A stretch of 64,000 bases of DNA, taken from contig CADATZ010000001.1 in the NCBI GenBank assembly GCA_902791025.1, positions 434,001-498,000 of the forward strand, written 5' to 3'. Position 1 is the first letter of the stretch. Every line of letters begins with the position of its first letter. Shown piece after piece: positions 17,141-26,276 of this stretch. The notes beneath the pieces were generated by a model that saw nothing but the letters and a program-made list of their open reading frames with translations, ran no database searches and had not been told where the DNA came from. Made by a program: the position numbers and the translations under genes. This stretch comes from an uncultured Chloroflexota bacterium. GTDB taxonomy: Bacteria; Chloroflexota; Anaerolineae; Anaerolineales; Anaerolineaceae.

Positions 17141-19111
17141 CTATTCTAACACATGATCAACCAAACTCATTATTCCTGACAATCTGTCTTCGATTGTATC
17201 GCATATGAGTTTCTCATCCGTGACAATAAGCGTCTGAGGATATGATTTCCAATCAAAAGCATCTACACCCTTGATCTCATTATGATACAGCTGCAAGGGT
17301 TCCTCTTTTATAAATTTTTGTAAAAGGTTCTGAAGCATTTCAGACAGATCTTTATTCATCACACTGCCATACATCTCTGCGGCTTCAGTGTTTCCGAGCA
17401 ACATTGCCGACGCGTCGACTGTACCAGACCCAAGCTTTTCGATCAACGGTTTTTGATCCCAGTACATAAGATGGACCTTATTTCCGCCCTCCGAGAGTTT
17501 TACCGCAACGCGATAAACGCAGGCCATGAGAAACTGCTCAACAAGTTTCGATTGTGCTTCGAGCTCAGTTGATGACGCTTTCTGCGCTTCAATATACGCG
17601 TTAATGTCATTGCTTATCGATTCATCTTTGCTATTCCGCAGGTTCGTTATCCCTATGGATATTATATCCTCGTAATTCCGGTCACCTACAACGGAGCGGT
17701 AAACCTGCGTTTCATTTCCCGGAATGCCAATGATAAACTCAATGCCTGATGCAGCTCCATTTTGAAAAGCACGATACAAATCAATCGGAAGCCATTCCCC
17801 GTCGCAGGTGGGTGCGCACATGTTTTGCCAAAGCTTTTGTGCCGCATCTTTGAGAGATTCCGTATCAAGCTTCATAAGCTCAGCCATTGACGTAGTTTGT
17901 GTCTCTTTCAGCAGGTTCTTTGCTAAAGTTCTGGCCCCATCCGGTGTGTCATATACGGACATTGGGCTGCCGTTAAATACAAAAGCTTTTTGGAACAGAT
18001 CTTTCCCCTGTCCGCTGGCCGCAAGAAGAAGGATGGAGGTTGCACCGGATCCAAAACCAAGCACTGTGATCCGGTCTGGATCGCCTCCAAATGCAGCGAT
18101 ATTTTCCCTGATCCATCTCAATGCCGCCACCTGATCCAACAGACCCAGGTTCAGGGTATCAGGACAGGCCTCTCCGCCGGGAACTTCTGAGAAATCTATA
18201 AAACCGAAAATGCCAAGACGATAGTTAAAGCTTACGAAAACGATATCCTGATGATCATTTACAAAATTTGAGCCGTACATCAAGGGATCAGCGGAACCGC
18301 CGTAAGTAAAATCACCATGATGAAACAACACAAGAACCGGTTTTTTCTTATTCGACTTTTTGGCACCAATACAGACATTTAAACTGAGACAATCCTCGCT
18401 TTGCCTGTGATTTTTCAGGATCGAGCCATTAAGTTCTACCTGTATAGCAGATGGACCGAAGCTTTTTGCTTCAAATACGGCATCTGAAGCGGGCAGCGGT
18501 TCTGGCGCTTTCCATCTGAGTTCGCCAACCGGCGGTTTTGCGTAAGGAACTCCCAAAAAGTATATGGTATTTTTATATTTATTCCCGATGTAGGTGCCGG
18601 TTTTTGTCTTGACAGAATAATTTGCATCGTATTCACCCTCTATAGTCCGATTTTGCTGGTTTAAACCTTCAATATCCTCCTTTTTGACATCGAAGACAAA
18701 CCCTTGATTTCCATCTCCATAAAGCTTGCGGATTTTTTGAACACGATACCAACGGATGATCAAATTCACGATAAAGCCAAGAATGGGGAAGCCAACAACA
18801 TAGATGAGCTGTTCTTTTACATTATCGATCATTGAAACGCCAAGGCGTGAAACCGATATATATTGGGCAATCAGAAAAATGAGAAAAATCGTGACATAGG
18901 TTATGATCCGATTTATTGGCTTTTTCTGGATGGATTTGCTGAAGGCTATTTTGCTTACAATTGATTCTACAACAAGTCCGAGAACGAAGCTTGCCGCCAT
19001 GCAAAGTGGTTCAGGCCAGCCTGAAAGCTTCGAAATTGTCGCGCCAAAGCCATAGCCAAGCGCCGATACAAACGCAACGGCAATATCATCGATCGTAAAT
19101 AGTTTTTTCAT
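17141..19111 (-). CDS. Membrane-anchored carboxylesterase-fold protein lacking the catalytic residues
   Basis: Four hydrophobic segments occupy the first 120 residues, followed by a type B carboxylesterase domain from about 160 to the C-terminus. The fold landmarks are clear: YFLGVPYAKPPVGELRW, SEDCLSLNV, VFVSFNYRLGIFGF, and LGLLDQVAALRWIRENIAAFGGDP. The catalytic parts are altered. The usual GESAG elbow reads GFGSGA, so the nucleophile Ser is Gly. The oxyanion HGGGF reads HHGDF. The His segment reads DASAMLLGN with no His. It is therefore likely a non-hydrolytic binding protein, as in neuroligin-type cholinesterase folds. It lies between the acetolactate decarboxylase and the RelA-like gene. 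Confidence 0.8.
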   Translation of the reverse strand: MKKLFTIDDIAVAFVSALGYGFGATISKLSGWPEPLCMAASFVLGLVVESIVSKIAFSKSIQKKPINRIITYVTIFLIFLIAQYISVSRLGVSMIDNVKEQLIYVVGFPILGFIVNLIIRWYRVQKIRKLYGDGNQGFVFDVKKEDIEGLNQQNRTIEGEYDANYSVKTKTGTYIGNKYKNTIYFLGVPYAKPPVGELRWKAPEPLPASDAVFEAKSFGPSAIQVELNGSILKNHRQSEDCLSLNVCIGAKKSNKKKPVLVLFHHGDFTYGGSADPLMYGSNFVNDHQDIVFVSFNYRLGIFGFIDFSEVPGGEACPDTLNLGLLDQVAALRWIRENIAAFGGDPDRITVLGFGSGATSILLLAASGQGKDLFQKAFVFNGSPMSVYDTPDGARTLAKNLLKETQTTSMAELMKLDTESLKDAAQKLWQNMCAPTCDGEWLPIDLYRAFQNGAASGIEFIIGIPGNETQVYRSVVGDRNYEDIISIGITNLRNSKDESISNDINAYIEAQKASSTELEAQSKLVEQFLMACVYRVAVKLSEGGNKVHLMYWDQKPLIEKLGSGTVDASAMLLGNTEAAEMYGSVMNKDLSEMLQNLLQKFIKEEPLQLYHNEIKGVDAFDWKSYPQTLIVTDEKLICDTIEDRLSGIMSLVDHVLE

Positions 19112-19153
19112 ACTTTATTTTCCATGAAAAACCGGAGAGTATATATTTTTCGA

Positions 19154-19996
19154 TCAGCCTTCCCCTGTTTCGACTTTCTTGATGTCTTCACTTTGATCGA
19201 TGGTGAGATCAAAGTTGTTAAACATCTCATTGTCAGGGAGCACCATGGCAAAGTAATCAGACTGGTCGATACTTACCTCGATATCTTTGGCACTGAGGTT
19301 CAGTACATGACCTCCGGACTGTCTGTCATCCGAAATAAAATGGAAATGCCAGCCGACGGCATTCAAATCATTCATAAACTCCGGACAGTACAAACCTACG
19401 ACTGTCCCCTCAATATTTTCATAATCAAAGAAAGTCTGATCGGTTTCCAAAACAACTGCCAGCGGCTTATATGGCTTTTCCTGAGGAAGTTCACTTCTTA
19501 CCTGCATCGTATTGAAGACGCCTTCAACCTTGACCATATAAAAGCGGTTGTCACCGGTTTGACTGATTTTTTCGTTAAGCTTTTCTTTCAGTGTATTAAC
19601 GTTGTCTATACCACTGATTTGAATGTTTTCATCATTATCAAAAAATGTAACATTTGAAAAGGGAATCGTCTCTTCATCCGCAACGACCTCAATCGTTCCA
19701 TCGTAGGCAGCCCTGTAAACAATGCCTTCAAGCATGATTAGTTCACCATTTAGAGCATCAAATGTACCGATGCCGGTATCACCGAGTTCTTTAAGCTGGG
19801 CAACGGAAACGCTTCCGTTGTAATCACCAAAAGTCAAACCCTGAAGAAGAGAAACCTGGTTGATCACATCCCTTTCTGCGGAACTGTTATCTGAAGTGGT
19901 TTGAGCATTAATACTGCTGAAAATAATAAAGAATAATGACATAGCTAAAAGGAGCGCATGTCCAAGAGATCGCTTTTCTGTAATAAAATGTTGCAT
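19154..19996 (-). CDS. Exported alpha-acetolactate decarboxylase
   Basis: A signal peptide (residues 1-31, hydrophobic core followed by SINAQ) precedes an acetolactate decarboxylase domain. The zinc motif WHFHFISDDRQSGGHVL near residues 215-231 supplies three His ligands. GELIMLEGIVYR near 84-95 carries the conserved Glu, and the VRSELP segment near 172 the substrate Arg. The enzyme turns acetolactate into acetoin. Most are cytoplasmic, but extracellular forms are known from Brevibacillus. No acetolactate synthase gene is nearby, which makes a standard butanediol role uncertain. It lies between the AMP ligase (97-base gap) and the esterase-like gene (42-base gap). Confidence 0.85.
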   Translation of the reverse strand: MQHFITEKRSLGHALLLAMSLFFIIFSSINAQTTSDNSSAERDVINQVSLLQGLTFGDYNGSVSVAQLKELGDTGIGTFDALNGELIMLEGIVYRAAYDGTIEVVADEETIPFSNVTFFDNDENIQISGIDNVNTLKEKLNEKISQTGDNRFYMVKVEGVFNTMQVRSELPQEKPYKPLAVVLETDQTFFDYENIEGTVVGLYCPEFMNDLNAVGWHFHFISDDRQSGGHVLNLSAKDIEVSIDQSDYFAMVLPDNEMFNNFDLTIDQSEDIKKVETGEG

Positions 19997-20093
19997 TTTA
20001 CTTCCTCCTTATTGATTTTATAAAAACTGCCGCACATTATTTTGTGCGGCAACTATCTTACTTGATTTACTTTGAGAAGCCTCTGCAGTAAAA

Positions 20094-22481
20094 TTATTTG
20101 GCAGGTTTCTCGTCAGCCTTTTCAGCTTTTTTTTCTGCAGGTTTTTCAACCTTTTTCTCAGCAGGTTTTTCAGCCTTTTTTTCTTCAGCCTTTTCAGTGG
20201 CTTTTTCTTCAGCCTTCTTTTCAGCTTTCTTTTCAGCAGATTTTTCAGTCTTTTCAGCGTCATCTTCCTTATTGACGAACACTTTTTCGAACTGCTTCAT
20301 CATTTCTTTGTCCTGTTGGGCAGCTTGCTGAACCATAGATGTATGTTCCATGTAAAGCTGGGAAAGCATTGTTGCACCGGTCTGAGCCATCTGATTGAAA
20401 TAGGCTGCTGCCTGATTCATCTTCAGGTTCAAAACCTGTGCAGCCATCTGCTGCATGGCCTGGAAATTGGGCATCGGGAACGCGGGCATCGGTGTGTTTT
20501 CGTTGGCCTGGTTCATCCAGCCCATCGGATTGAAGGGCATAAATTGATTGGTATTCTTACTCATATTGTTCATCTCCATATTTGTATTTTGGTTTTTGAA
20601 TGAGAGACTGTCTTTCAGATCAGTCTTAATTCCATCAAATAGCTCCCTGATCATATCTGCAGATTTTTCTTCGCAGAGGACCAACAGGATATCGTTGAGA
20701 TTTCCTCCGAGCCGAACCGGCTTGATCTCGTACATATCGCCTTCTGCCTGACCTTGCGCGATACCGAACAAATCCAGTTTGCCGTTGGCATTTCGAGGCA
20801 GCTGCGGAGAAATAAGAACACGTGCCGGCAGGTTATCCGTTGAAAGTGTTTTTTCAGAAACAAAAACTGTTTGCAGAGCTTTGCGAACCGTGTCTATCGG
20901 TGACTTCTCATCGTTCAGCACCTGTACACAGAGCATCGGAATGTTGTCATGGTCATTTTTCATAAATACAGGTACGACACAGCAGCATTCGATACCGGAT
21001 TGACGGGCGATTTCGACTTCCACTTTCCCGGCCTCATAATTTCTGCCTTCCTGGTTAATGAAATATCGTCTTGCTCTGCCAAGGTAGGTGAGTTTTCCGG
21101 TTTTATCAAGGCTTACATAGTCATTCGTGCAGACAAATTTTTTGTCATCTATGGTTGTGAGTTTCAAAATTTCTCTGTCATCAAGCATTGGTGACGCACC
21201 TGATGGTGAGCTTAAATAAAGGATTCCCTCACAAGGCGCGTCTTCAAGTTTATAAAATTTATCGTCATCATCGTTATATAAGCGCAAGTCTACACCCGGC
21301 AGCAGATAACCGATAGCCTCATCATTCAGGTCTGGTGTGGAAAGGCAGCAGGCACCGCCCATTTCTGAAATGCCGTAGCCGTTCAGGAAAACGAAATTCT
21401 TACAGCCATGTTTTCGGAAAAATTCACTATACCGCTGTTTGTCCTTTGCGGAAACAGCAGCACCGCCGACCACAATACAGCGAAGGCTTGAGAAATCGAA
21501 TTTTGTATCCTCCGGCATTTTCATCCAGCCTTCGAATGCTGCACTGATTGCAAACAGGAATGTAATCTGAAATTCAGGAATCGCTTTATAAAAGTTTGGA
21601 TTGAGCATGCCTCCGGGAACTGTTGCAATGGTTCCGCCCAGGGCAAGGGGTACATGAACCTGGTCAATGATACCGTAGGAATTGCTCAAATCAACTGCCA
21701 ATCCGCTGGTCGGGTCTGACATGGCAAAGGATAATTGTGACAGTCTGGATAAAGAGACCGGAACAGCATTGAATGCTTTATCTGAGAGAACGACTGATTT
21801 TCCGACTCCGTTGGTTGTACCGGATGTATGCAGAATAAAAGCGCTGTCGCTGCTCTCTTCTTCTATATAATCAACCGGAACGGTGCCATAAGCCCCCAGG
21901 AGTGTTTCCATGCAAATCGGTCTGAACCAGGTTTTGAGATACATGTATTTTGCTTCCTGCGCGGCACGCATCGCGGCAGGTACAGCCGGACCGCCCGCCG
22001 GTATATGGAGCAAAATGATGTTGCGCAGTCCCAATTCACTTTTCCGTGAAAGCAGGTCGCTGATGAGATCAGGCATGGCAAAATCATCAGTGATGATAAA
22101 ATCAGTAAGATTTTCTTCTTTTATTGTATGTTTGAGACGTTTTGGCCTGAATGTTGTGTAAGGTGCAACAAAAGAAATCTCAGCGCCGACCATGTTCAGC
22201 GCATACATCACAAAGATGGTTTCCGCTGAGGCAGACCCCAGAACACCGACACGAGCGTTGTTTTCTCCGGTCATCCCGAGAGCTGTAAAAACCGAGGCGT
22301 ACCGATCCCATTGCCGGAACATCAGTCTGTAGGTATAGATATTCGTACCGTCTGTTATGGCAACGCGGTTTAATTGTTTCATGTCCTGGCTGTTCGCGTC
22401 CAGGATGAATTTCCACGCCTTTTGATTTTGATCTATTTGCAGCCCTGCTGATTGGGATAACTCAGGTAAAATGTCTTGCAT
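20094..22481 (-). CDS. AMP-dependent acyl/aryl ligase fused to a phasin/PhaF-like tail
   Basis: Residues 1 to about 570 form an adenylate-forming enzyme: P-loop motif ILHTSGTTNGVGKSVV near 220, NGYGISEMGG near 371, the GRARRYFINQEGRNYEAGKVE-type hinge, and a catalytic Lys in PRNANGKLD near 563. After a linker the frame continues into about 155 residues with a Met/Gln/Asn-rich amphipathic segment (near 640-720) and a low-complexity tail of EKKAEKPAEKK units. This layout resembles PhaF-type phasins. A TGGAG lies 9 bases before an in-frame ATG at base 20564, so the tail might also be made alone as a 156-residue protein. First gene of the minus-strand run. Confidence 0.8.
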   Translation of the reverse strand: MQDILPELSQSAGLQIDQNQKAWKFILDANSQDMKQLNRVAITDGTNIYTYRLMFRQWDRYASVFTALGMTGENNARVGVLGSASAETIFVMYALNMVGAEISFVAPYTTFRPKRLKHTIKEENLTDFIITDDFAMPDLISDLLSRKSELGLRNIILLHIPAGGPAVPAAMRAAQEAKYMYLKTWFRPICMETLLGAYGTVPVDYIEEESSDSAFILHTSGTTNGVGKSVVLSDKAFNAVPVSLSRLSQLSFAMSDPTSGLAVDLSNSYGIIDQVHVPLALGGTIATVPGGMLNPNFYKAIPEFQITFLFAISAAFEGWMKMPEDTKFDFSSLRCIVVGGAAVSAKDKQRYSEFFRKHGCKNFVFLNGYGISEMGGACCLSTPDLNDEAIGYLLPGVDLRLYNDDDDKFYKLEDAPCEGILYLSSPSGASPMLDDREILKLTTIDDKKFVCTNDYVSLDKTGKLTYLGRARRYFINQEGRNYEAGKVEVEIARQSGIECCCVVPVFMKNDHDNIPMLCVQVLNDEKSPIDTVRKALQTVFVSEKTLSTDNLPARVLISPQLPRNANGKLDLFGIAQGQAEGDMYEIKPVRLGGNLNDILLVLCEEKSADMIRELFDGIKTDLKDSLSFKNQNTNMEMNNMSKNTNQFMPFNPMGWMNQANENTPMPAFPMPNFQAMQQMAAQVLNLKMNQAAAYFNQMAQTGATMLSQLYMEHTSMVQQAAQQDKEMMKQFEKVFVNKEDDAEKTEKSAEKKAEKKAEEKATEKAEEKKAEKPAEKKVEKPAEKKAEKADEKPAK

Positions 22482-22709
22482 AATAGATGTTTTCCTTTTT
22501 GATTATTTTTTGATATCTGTTTTTACGTACTAAAACCCTTTAAATAAATTAAATCTGATACATCATAATTTATTTTAGGAAAATTTGCAAGATGATAGTT
22601 GAAAAATTATGTGTGACAATCTGGAACATCTCAAATAAATGGGTAAATGGTGTTTCGCTTTCTGTTATGGCAGCAATCATTGGTATAATAAATAGTTGGG
22701 AGATTGCTT

Positions 22710-25352
22710 ATGGATGCTATTAATGATATTAAAGTACTTGTAGCGGGAAAAAACTGGAAAAAGCTTACCGCCTTTTCCGTAATTATTTTATTATTAATTA
22801 CGGTAATTGTGTTTTTCATTTCCTTTGAATTGTGCAGGAATAACTATCTGAAACAGTTGGATGACTATCTCGATGAGATCCCGAAAATTGTCGATAATAC
22901 TCGGAATGAACTGGATATGCGCAGCCGCATTTTTCAAGAGGACGAGATCACCCGAGCGAAACTCGGATTGAAAATCTTCCTGGAAAACAATGGCAGTACG
23001 GAAGAAGAGCTCCTGGAGGAGGTACGCAATTCGATTTCCGCAGAAAGTGTATCCCTGCTGGATGAAAACAGAAAGTTGATTTCCACTACCGGTCCTGTAA
23101 TTCCGGAAAAAAATTTCAATGACATTATTCCAACACTTGAACCGGACGTTCCAGAACTGTTACTCTATACTACCACTTCTGAGGACCTGGAAGATACAGA
23201 AGAAGATGACGGCAAAAGTTTCGTGCTGGTTTCCGTACCTGGAAATACAAAACGCAGCCTGTTATTTGAATTCTCCTGCGAAGCGATACTGAAAATAGAA
23301 GAAGAACTGAAAGATTGGTCCAATATCCTTGGGAACATGATCCTTAAATCAGATTTTGCTATTGCCTTTGCTAAAACCGATGATAAGATTGTGGGCTTTC
23401 CGTTAGATGGCCTTGATCTTGAGAAGAACTCACCGCTTTATGAGGAACTTTCAAAGGTTTTCCAAAACAGCCGCAGTTTCCGAAAAACAAAGGATGGAAA
23501 TTACAACAAACTCATCAGATTGCAGGGGAAAAGTTACCTTGCGTCAATGATGCATTATCCACAGGAAAATGCGGATATTATTCTGGTTTTCCCCTTGCAC
23601 ATTGTAGAAAGGAATGGTTTTTTTATAGCAGCAGCTATTTCTGCTATTATCGGCTGGGGGATGCTGCTGATGCGGATTTATGTATACCGTTGCCTTTGCC
23701 ATGATGATGTCGTAAATGATCTGAAAACGATCAATCGCAAACAGATACTTCGGATAACCTGGCCGGGTATTCTGGTGATGATTTTGGTGACCGCCATCTT
23801 TTCAGCTTTGCTGCTCGTGCTGGAAATCAAGACGACCGAATCTTATACTGCTGCACTTAAAAGGGAAACCTTGCAGGCTGAGATCAATTTACGCAATAAT
23901 CAGAAAAAAACGATTCGCAGCACCTTCGAAACTTTTTATCAGACACACTCACAGATTATTGCGGATTACCTGATGAAAAATCCTGATCAGAAAACGTCTG
24001 AAGGGCTGTCAGAGCTCAACCGGATTTCAGGAACAGATTACCTGATGTGCTTTGACAAAACCGGCAAAGAATTCGCCTCATCCAACAGCTACACAGGTTT
24101 TATTGTCGGTGAAAACATGAGTGATGATTTTGAGCCGGTACTGCTTGGATATCCCTATGTGATCGTAGGACCTGATGAGGATCCTTACTCAGGAAAAATT
24201 GAGGTTGGTACCGCGATCATGATGACAGACGCGGAAGGGAAGCCGGATGGTTTCCTGTTGGCTGTCTATAGTGCCGAAGAACTGAATTCGGAACTGAAGA
24301 GAAAGAGCTATGAAAACACGGTCAATTCCTTTACCGTCCGGAATGGTTATGTTGCTGCTGCTGTCAACGCCGAGGACGGCATCTTTATAGCTCATACCGA
24401 TCCTGAAATGATAGGCCAAAAGGCTGTGAATTATATTGTGGACTATGAATCCGGCAAAAATTATGAAGGTTTCGTTGACTACAAAGGAAAAGAAATGGCC
24501 ATATCCGCGATTGCATCTGATGGAAAAACGCTCATGTTCATGGTACCTGATGGCTTGAATTACAACGAAAACTTAGGAATCCTTCCGACGATTCTGGCCG
24601 CTGCGATTCTGCTTTCAATGGTATTGGTGTATTATCCGAATGTATGCGTGTTGATGGCAAGGTCGATAAATGAGGCACAAAAAAATCTCCTGAATGATGC
24701 AAAGAAGGAAAGCGATATAAAGGTCTTTTATGATGGCTATGATGTTTTCCTGACCTTGTTTACATTTATTGTCTTGATTGCCACAACTAACGGCTGGTGT
24801 ACTTCATTTGATTATGTGCTCAACGGAAAATGGACCAAAGGGTTCCATATGTATTCCATCTGGGCGGCACTGTTCATCATTGTGTCCTTACTCTGTATCG
24901 GAATTTTATTCCAGTTTTTGTTGAACATTTTTGAGAAGCGGATCAGTCAGCGGGCTAAAACGATCACCAGATTGATTAAAAGTCTCGTTTCCTATACCGT
25001 AATACTCTTCCTTATCTTCACCATTCTTGACATATTTGGCGTGAACACCACTGCGATGCTGGCATCGGCCGGTATCCTTTCTCTTGCCATCGGTATGGGC
25101 GCCAAGAGTATGGCGGAAGATATGCTTGCCGGCTTTTTCATGATGACAGAGGGTACAGTCCATGTGGGGGATCATGTGAGTATCGGGAGAGACGTAACGG
25201 GCGTTGTTACCGATATGGGGATCCGAACCACGGAAATTACTGACAATGATGGAAATGTTGTGATCCTCAACAACAGCAAAGTCACCGGTGTACGCAACAT
25301 GAGCCGGAAACTGGAACAACCGGAATCAGAAAACGGCACAAAAAACGAATAA
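22710..25352 (+). CDS. MscS-family channel with two extracytoplasmic sensor regions
   Basis: 880 residues from ATG 22710 (GGGAG 7 bases upstream). Layout: membrane segment near 20-41; external region about 42-300; membrane segments near 302-325 and 351-373; second external region about 374-620, Cache-like, with TDYLMCFDKTGKEFASSNS; then at least five membrane segments; then the MscS pore helix and beta domain (AMLASAGILSLAIGMGAKS near 783-801, ending with DNDGNVVILNNSKV). The large alpha/beta vestibule normal in MscS is almost absent, as the protein stops about 20 residues after the beta domain. It may be a ligand- or tension-gated channel. Divergent from the AMP ligase gene. Confidence 0.82.
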   Translation: MDAINDIKVLVAGKNWKKLTAFSVIILLLITVIVFFISFELCRNNYLKQLDDYLDEIPKIVDNTRNELDMRSRIFQEDEITRAKLGLKIFLENNGSTEEELLEEVRNSISAESVSLLDENRKLISTTGPVIPEKNFNDIIPTLEPDVPELLLYTTTSEDLEDTEEDDGKSFVLVSVPGNTKRSLLFEFSCEAILKIEEELKDWSNILGNMILKSDFAIAFAKTDDKIVGFPLDGLDLEKNSPLYEELSKVFQNSRSFRKTKDGNYNKLIRLQGKSYLASMMHYPQENADIILVFPLHIVERNGFFIAAAISAIIGWGMLLMRIYVYRCLCHDDVVNDLKTINRKQILRITWPGILVMILVTAIFSALLLVLEIKTTESYTAALKRETLQAEINLRNNQKKTIRSTFETFYQTHSQIIADYLMKNPDQKTSEGLSELNRISGTDYLMCFDKTGKEFASSNSYTGFIVGENMSDDFEPVLLGYPYVIVGPDEDPYSGKIEVGTAIMMTDAEGKPDGFLLAVYSAEELNSELKRKSYENTVNSFTVRNGYVAAAVNAEDGIFIAHTDPEMIGQKAVNYIVDYESGKNYEGFVDYKGKEMAISAIASDGKTLMFMVPDGLNYNENLGILPTILAAAILLSMVLVYYPNVCVLMARSINEAQKNLLNDAKKESDIKVFYDGYDVFLTLFTFIVLIATTNGWCTSFDYVLNGKWTKGFHMYSIWAALFIIVSLLCIGILFQFLLNIFEKRISQRAKTITRLIKSLVSYTVILFLIFTILDIFGVNTTAMLASAGILSLAIGMGAKSMAEDMLAGFFMMTEGTVHVGDHVSIGRDVTGVVTDMGIRTTEITDNDGNVVILNNSKVTGVRNMSRKLEQPESENGTKNE

Positions 25353-25370
25353 CGATACAAATCAGTACAA

Positions 25371-25410
25371 GAAAAGCCAGACAAAATATTTATTCGTCTG
25401 GCTTTTCCTG
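25371..25410 (+). terminator. Rho-independent terminator after the MscS-like gene
   Basis: Stem GAAAAGCCAGAC (25371-25382) with GTCTGGCTTTTC (25396-25407), T-rich 3' arm, 18 bases after the stop codon. The symmetrical A/T tracts could allow termination in both directions. Confidence 0.85.
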
Positions 25411-25811
25411 TATTAGAGAAGCCATCTCAGTTATACCGGGAAGTCAAACATCCTCTGTTTGCGGTATTAAACAATTCACCCAACAGAATGCCTTGGCATG
25501 CAACGCTTGGATGCAATTTCTTCGTTTTGACAGTCAGATCACGTATTTCTTAGTTTTTTAGTATCTGGTCAGAACGAAGCACACCTGGTACTGAATATAT
25601 ACGTTTTTTATAAAAAAACAACATCCGCTGGATCTATGACATTCATGAAAGCATCCTGTCTATCTTAAAAAAAGCACTACAGATGAACTCCGTAATGCTC
25701 TTTTCCTTTTCATTCACTCTGTTGGCATCCGTCCTGAATACATAGTTATCATCCGGCATACACTTCCCGGAATGGCTTCGGTTGCGAGTACCACAAGCGA
25801 AAAGTTACAGC
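25411..25811. other. Intergenic gap with a repeat fragment and an unexplained open stretch
   Basis: No credible gene. Bases 25568-25590 (GTCAGAACGAAGCACACCTGG) match the outer flank of the dispersed palindrome family. From about 25667 to 25800 one plus-strand frame stays open for some 45 codons, containing TDELRNALFLFIHSVGIRPEY with no start codon or SD. It could be a gene relic next to the tRNA, but it is not recognised. Confidence 0.4.
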
Positions 25812-25884
25812 GCCCCCAGAGGGAGTCGAACCCCCAACCTCCTGATTCGAAGTCAGTCACTCTGTCCATTGAGCTATGAGGGCA
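25812..25884 (-). tRNA. tRNA-Arg(UCG)
   Basis: The minus strand folds as a cloverleaf of 73 bases. The acceptor GCCCTCA pairs with TGGGGGC (one G-T pair), the D arm contains AGCTCAATGG, the anticodon stem CTGA/TCAG encloses loop CTTCGAA with anticodon TCG, and the T arm contains GGTTCGACTCC. CCA is not encoded. Confidence 0.93.
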
Positions 25885-26151
25885 ATGAACTTATTCATTA
25901 TAGCATTATTTTTCAGAAATTTTGAAAAAGTTACGAATTTCAGGAAACAAATGCGGCAAATCATGCGCAGGTGACTGGTTATAGAGTTATACAAAACTGA
26001 CGGCGGTATGAAAAGTAACCTGTAAAAGTGACATCAAAAACAGATTCATTCTTAGTTTTTTTGGACATTGCAAAGATTGTGTTTCCGTCAATAACTTTAA
26101 AGAAAAAAATATCAAAATAAAAAAGAATTTACAGCATTTTATATCTATTTC

Positions 26152-26276
26152 TTAAAATTTTCAAAAAATGTATTATAATGGATTTAGTTAATTTCCTGGA
26201 AGAACGGCTTGGAGAGGTCGGCGGGTTGGAGAGCCCGGTCAGGAATCCCCTATAAGGGGTGTAAGGAGAGAGAGAG
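26152..26276 (+). promoter_or_regulatory. Promoter and structured leader of the sortase gene
   Basis: TATAAT at 26174-26179 with a weak TTAAAA about 17 bases upstream. The leader (26180-26276) is unusually G-rich for this gap. It contains GGCGGG/CCCGG-type pairing near 26219-26240 and a CCCCTATAAGGGG hairpin near 26247-26259, just before the SD TAAGGAGAG. No known riboswitch class was recognised. The 240 bases between the tRNA and this promoter hold nothing visible. Confidence 0.4.
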
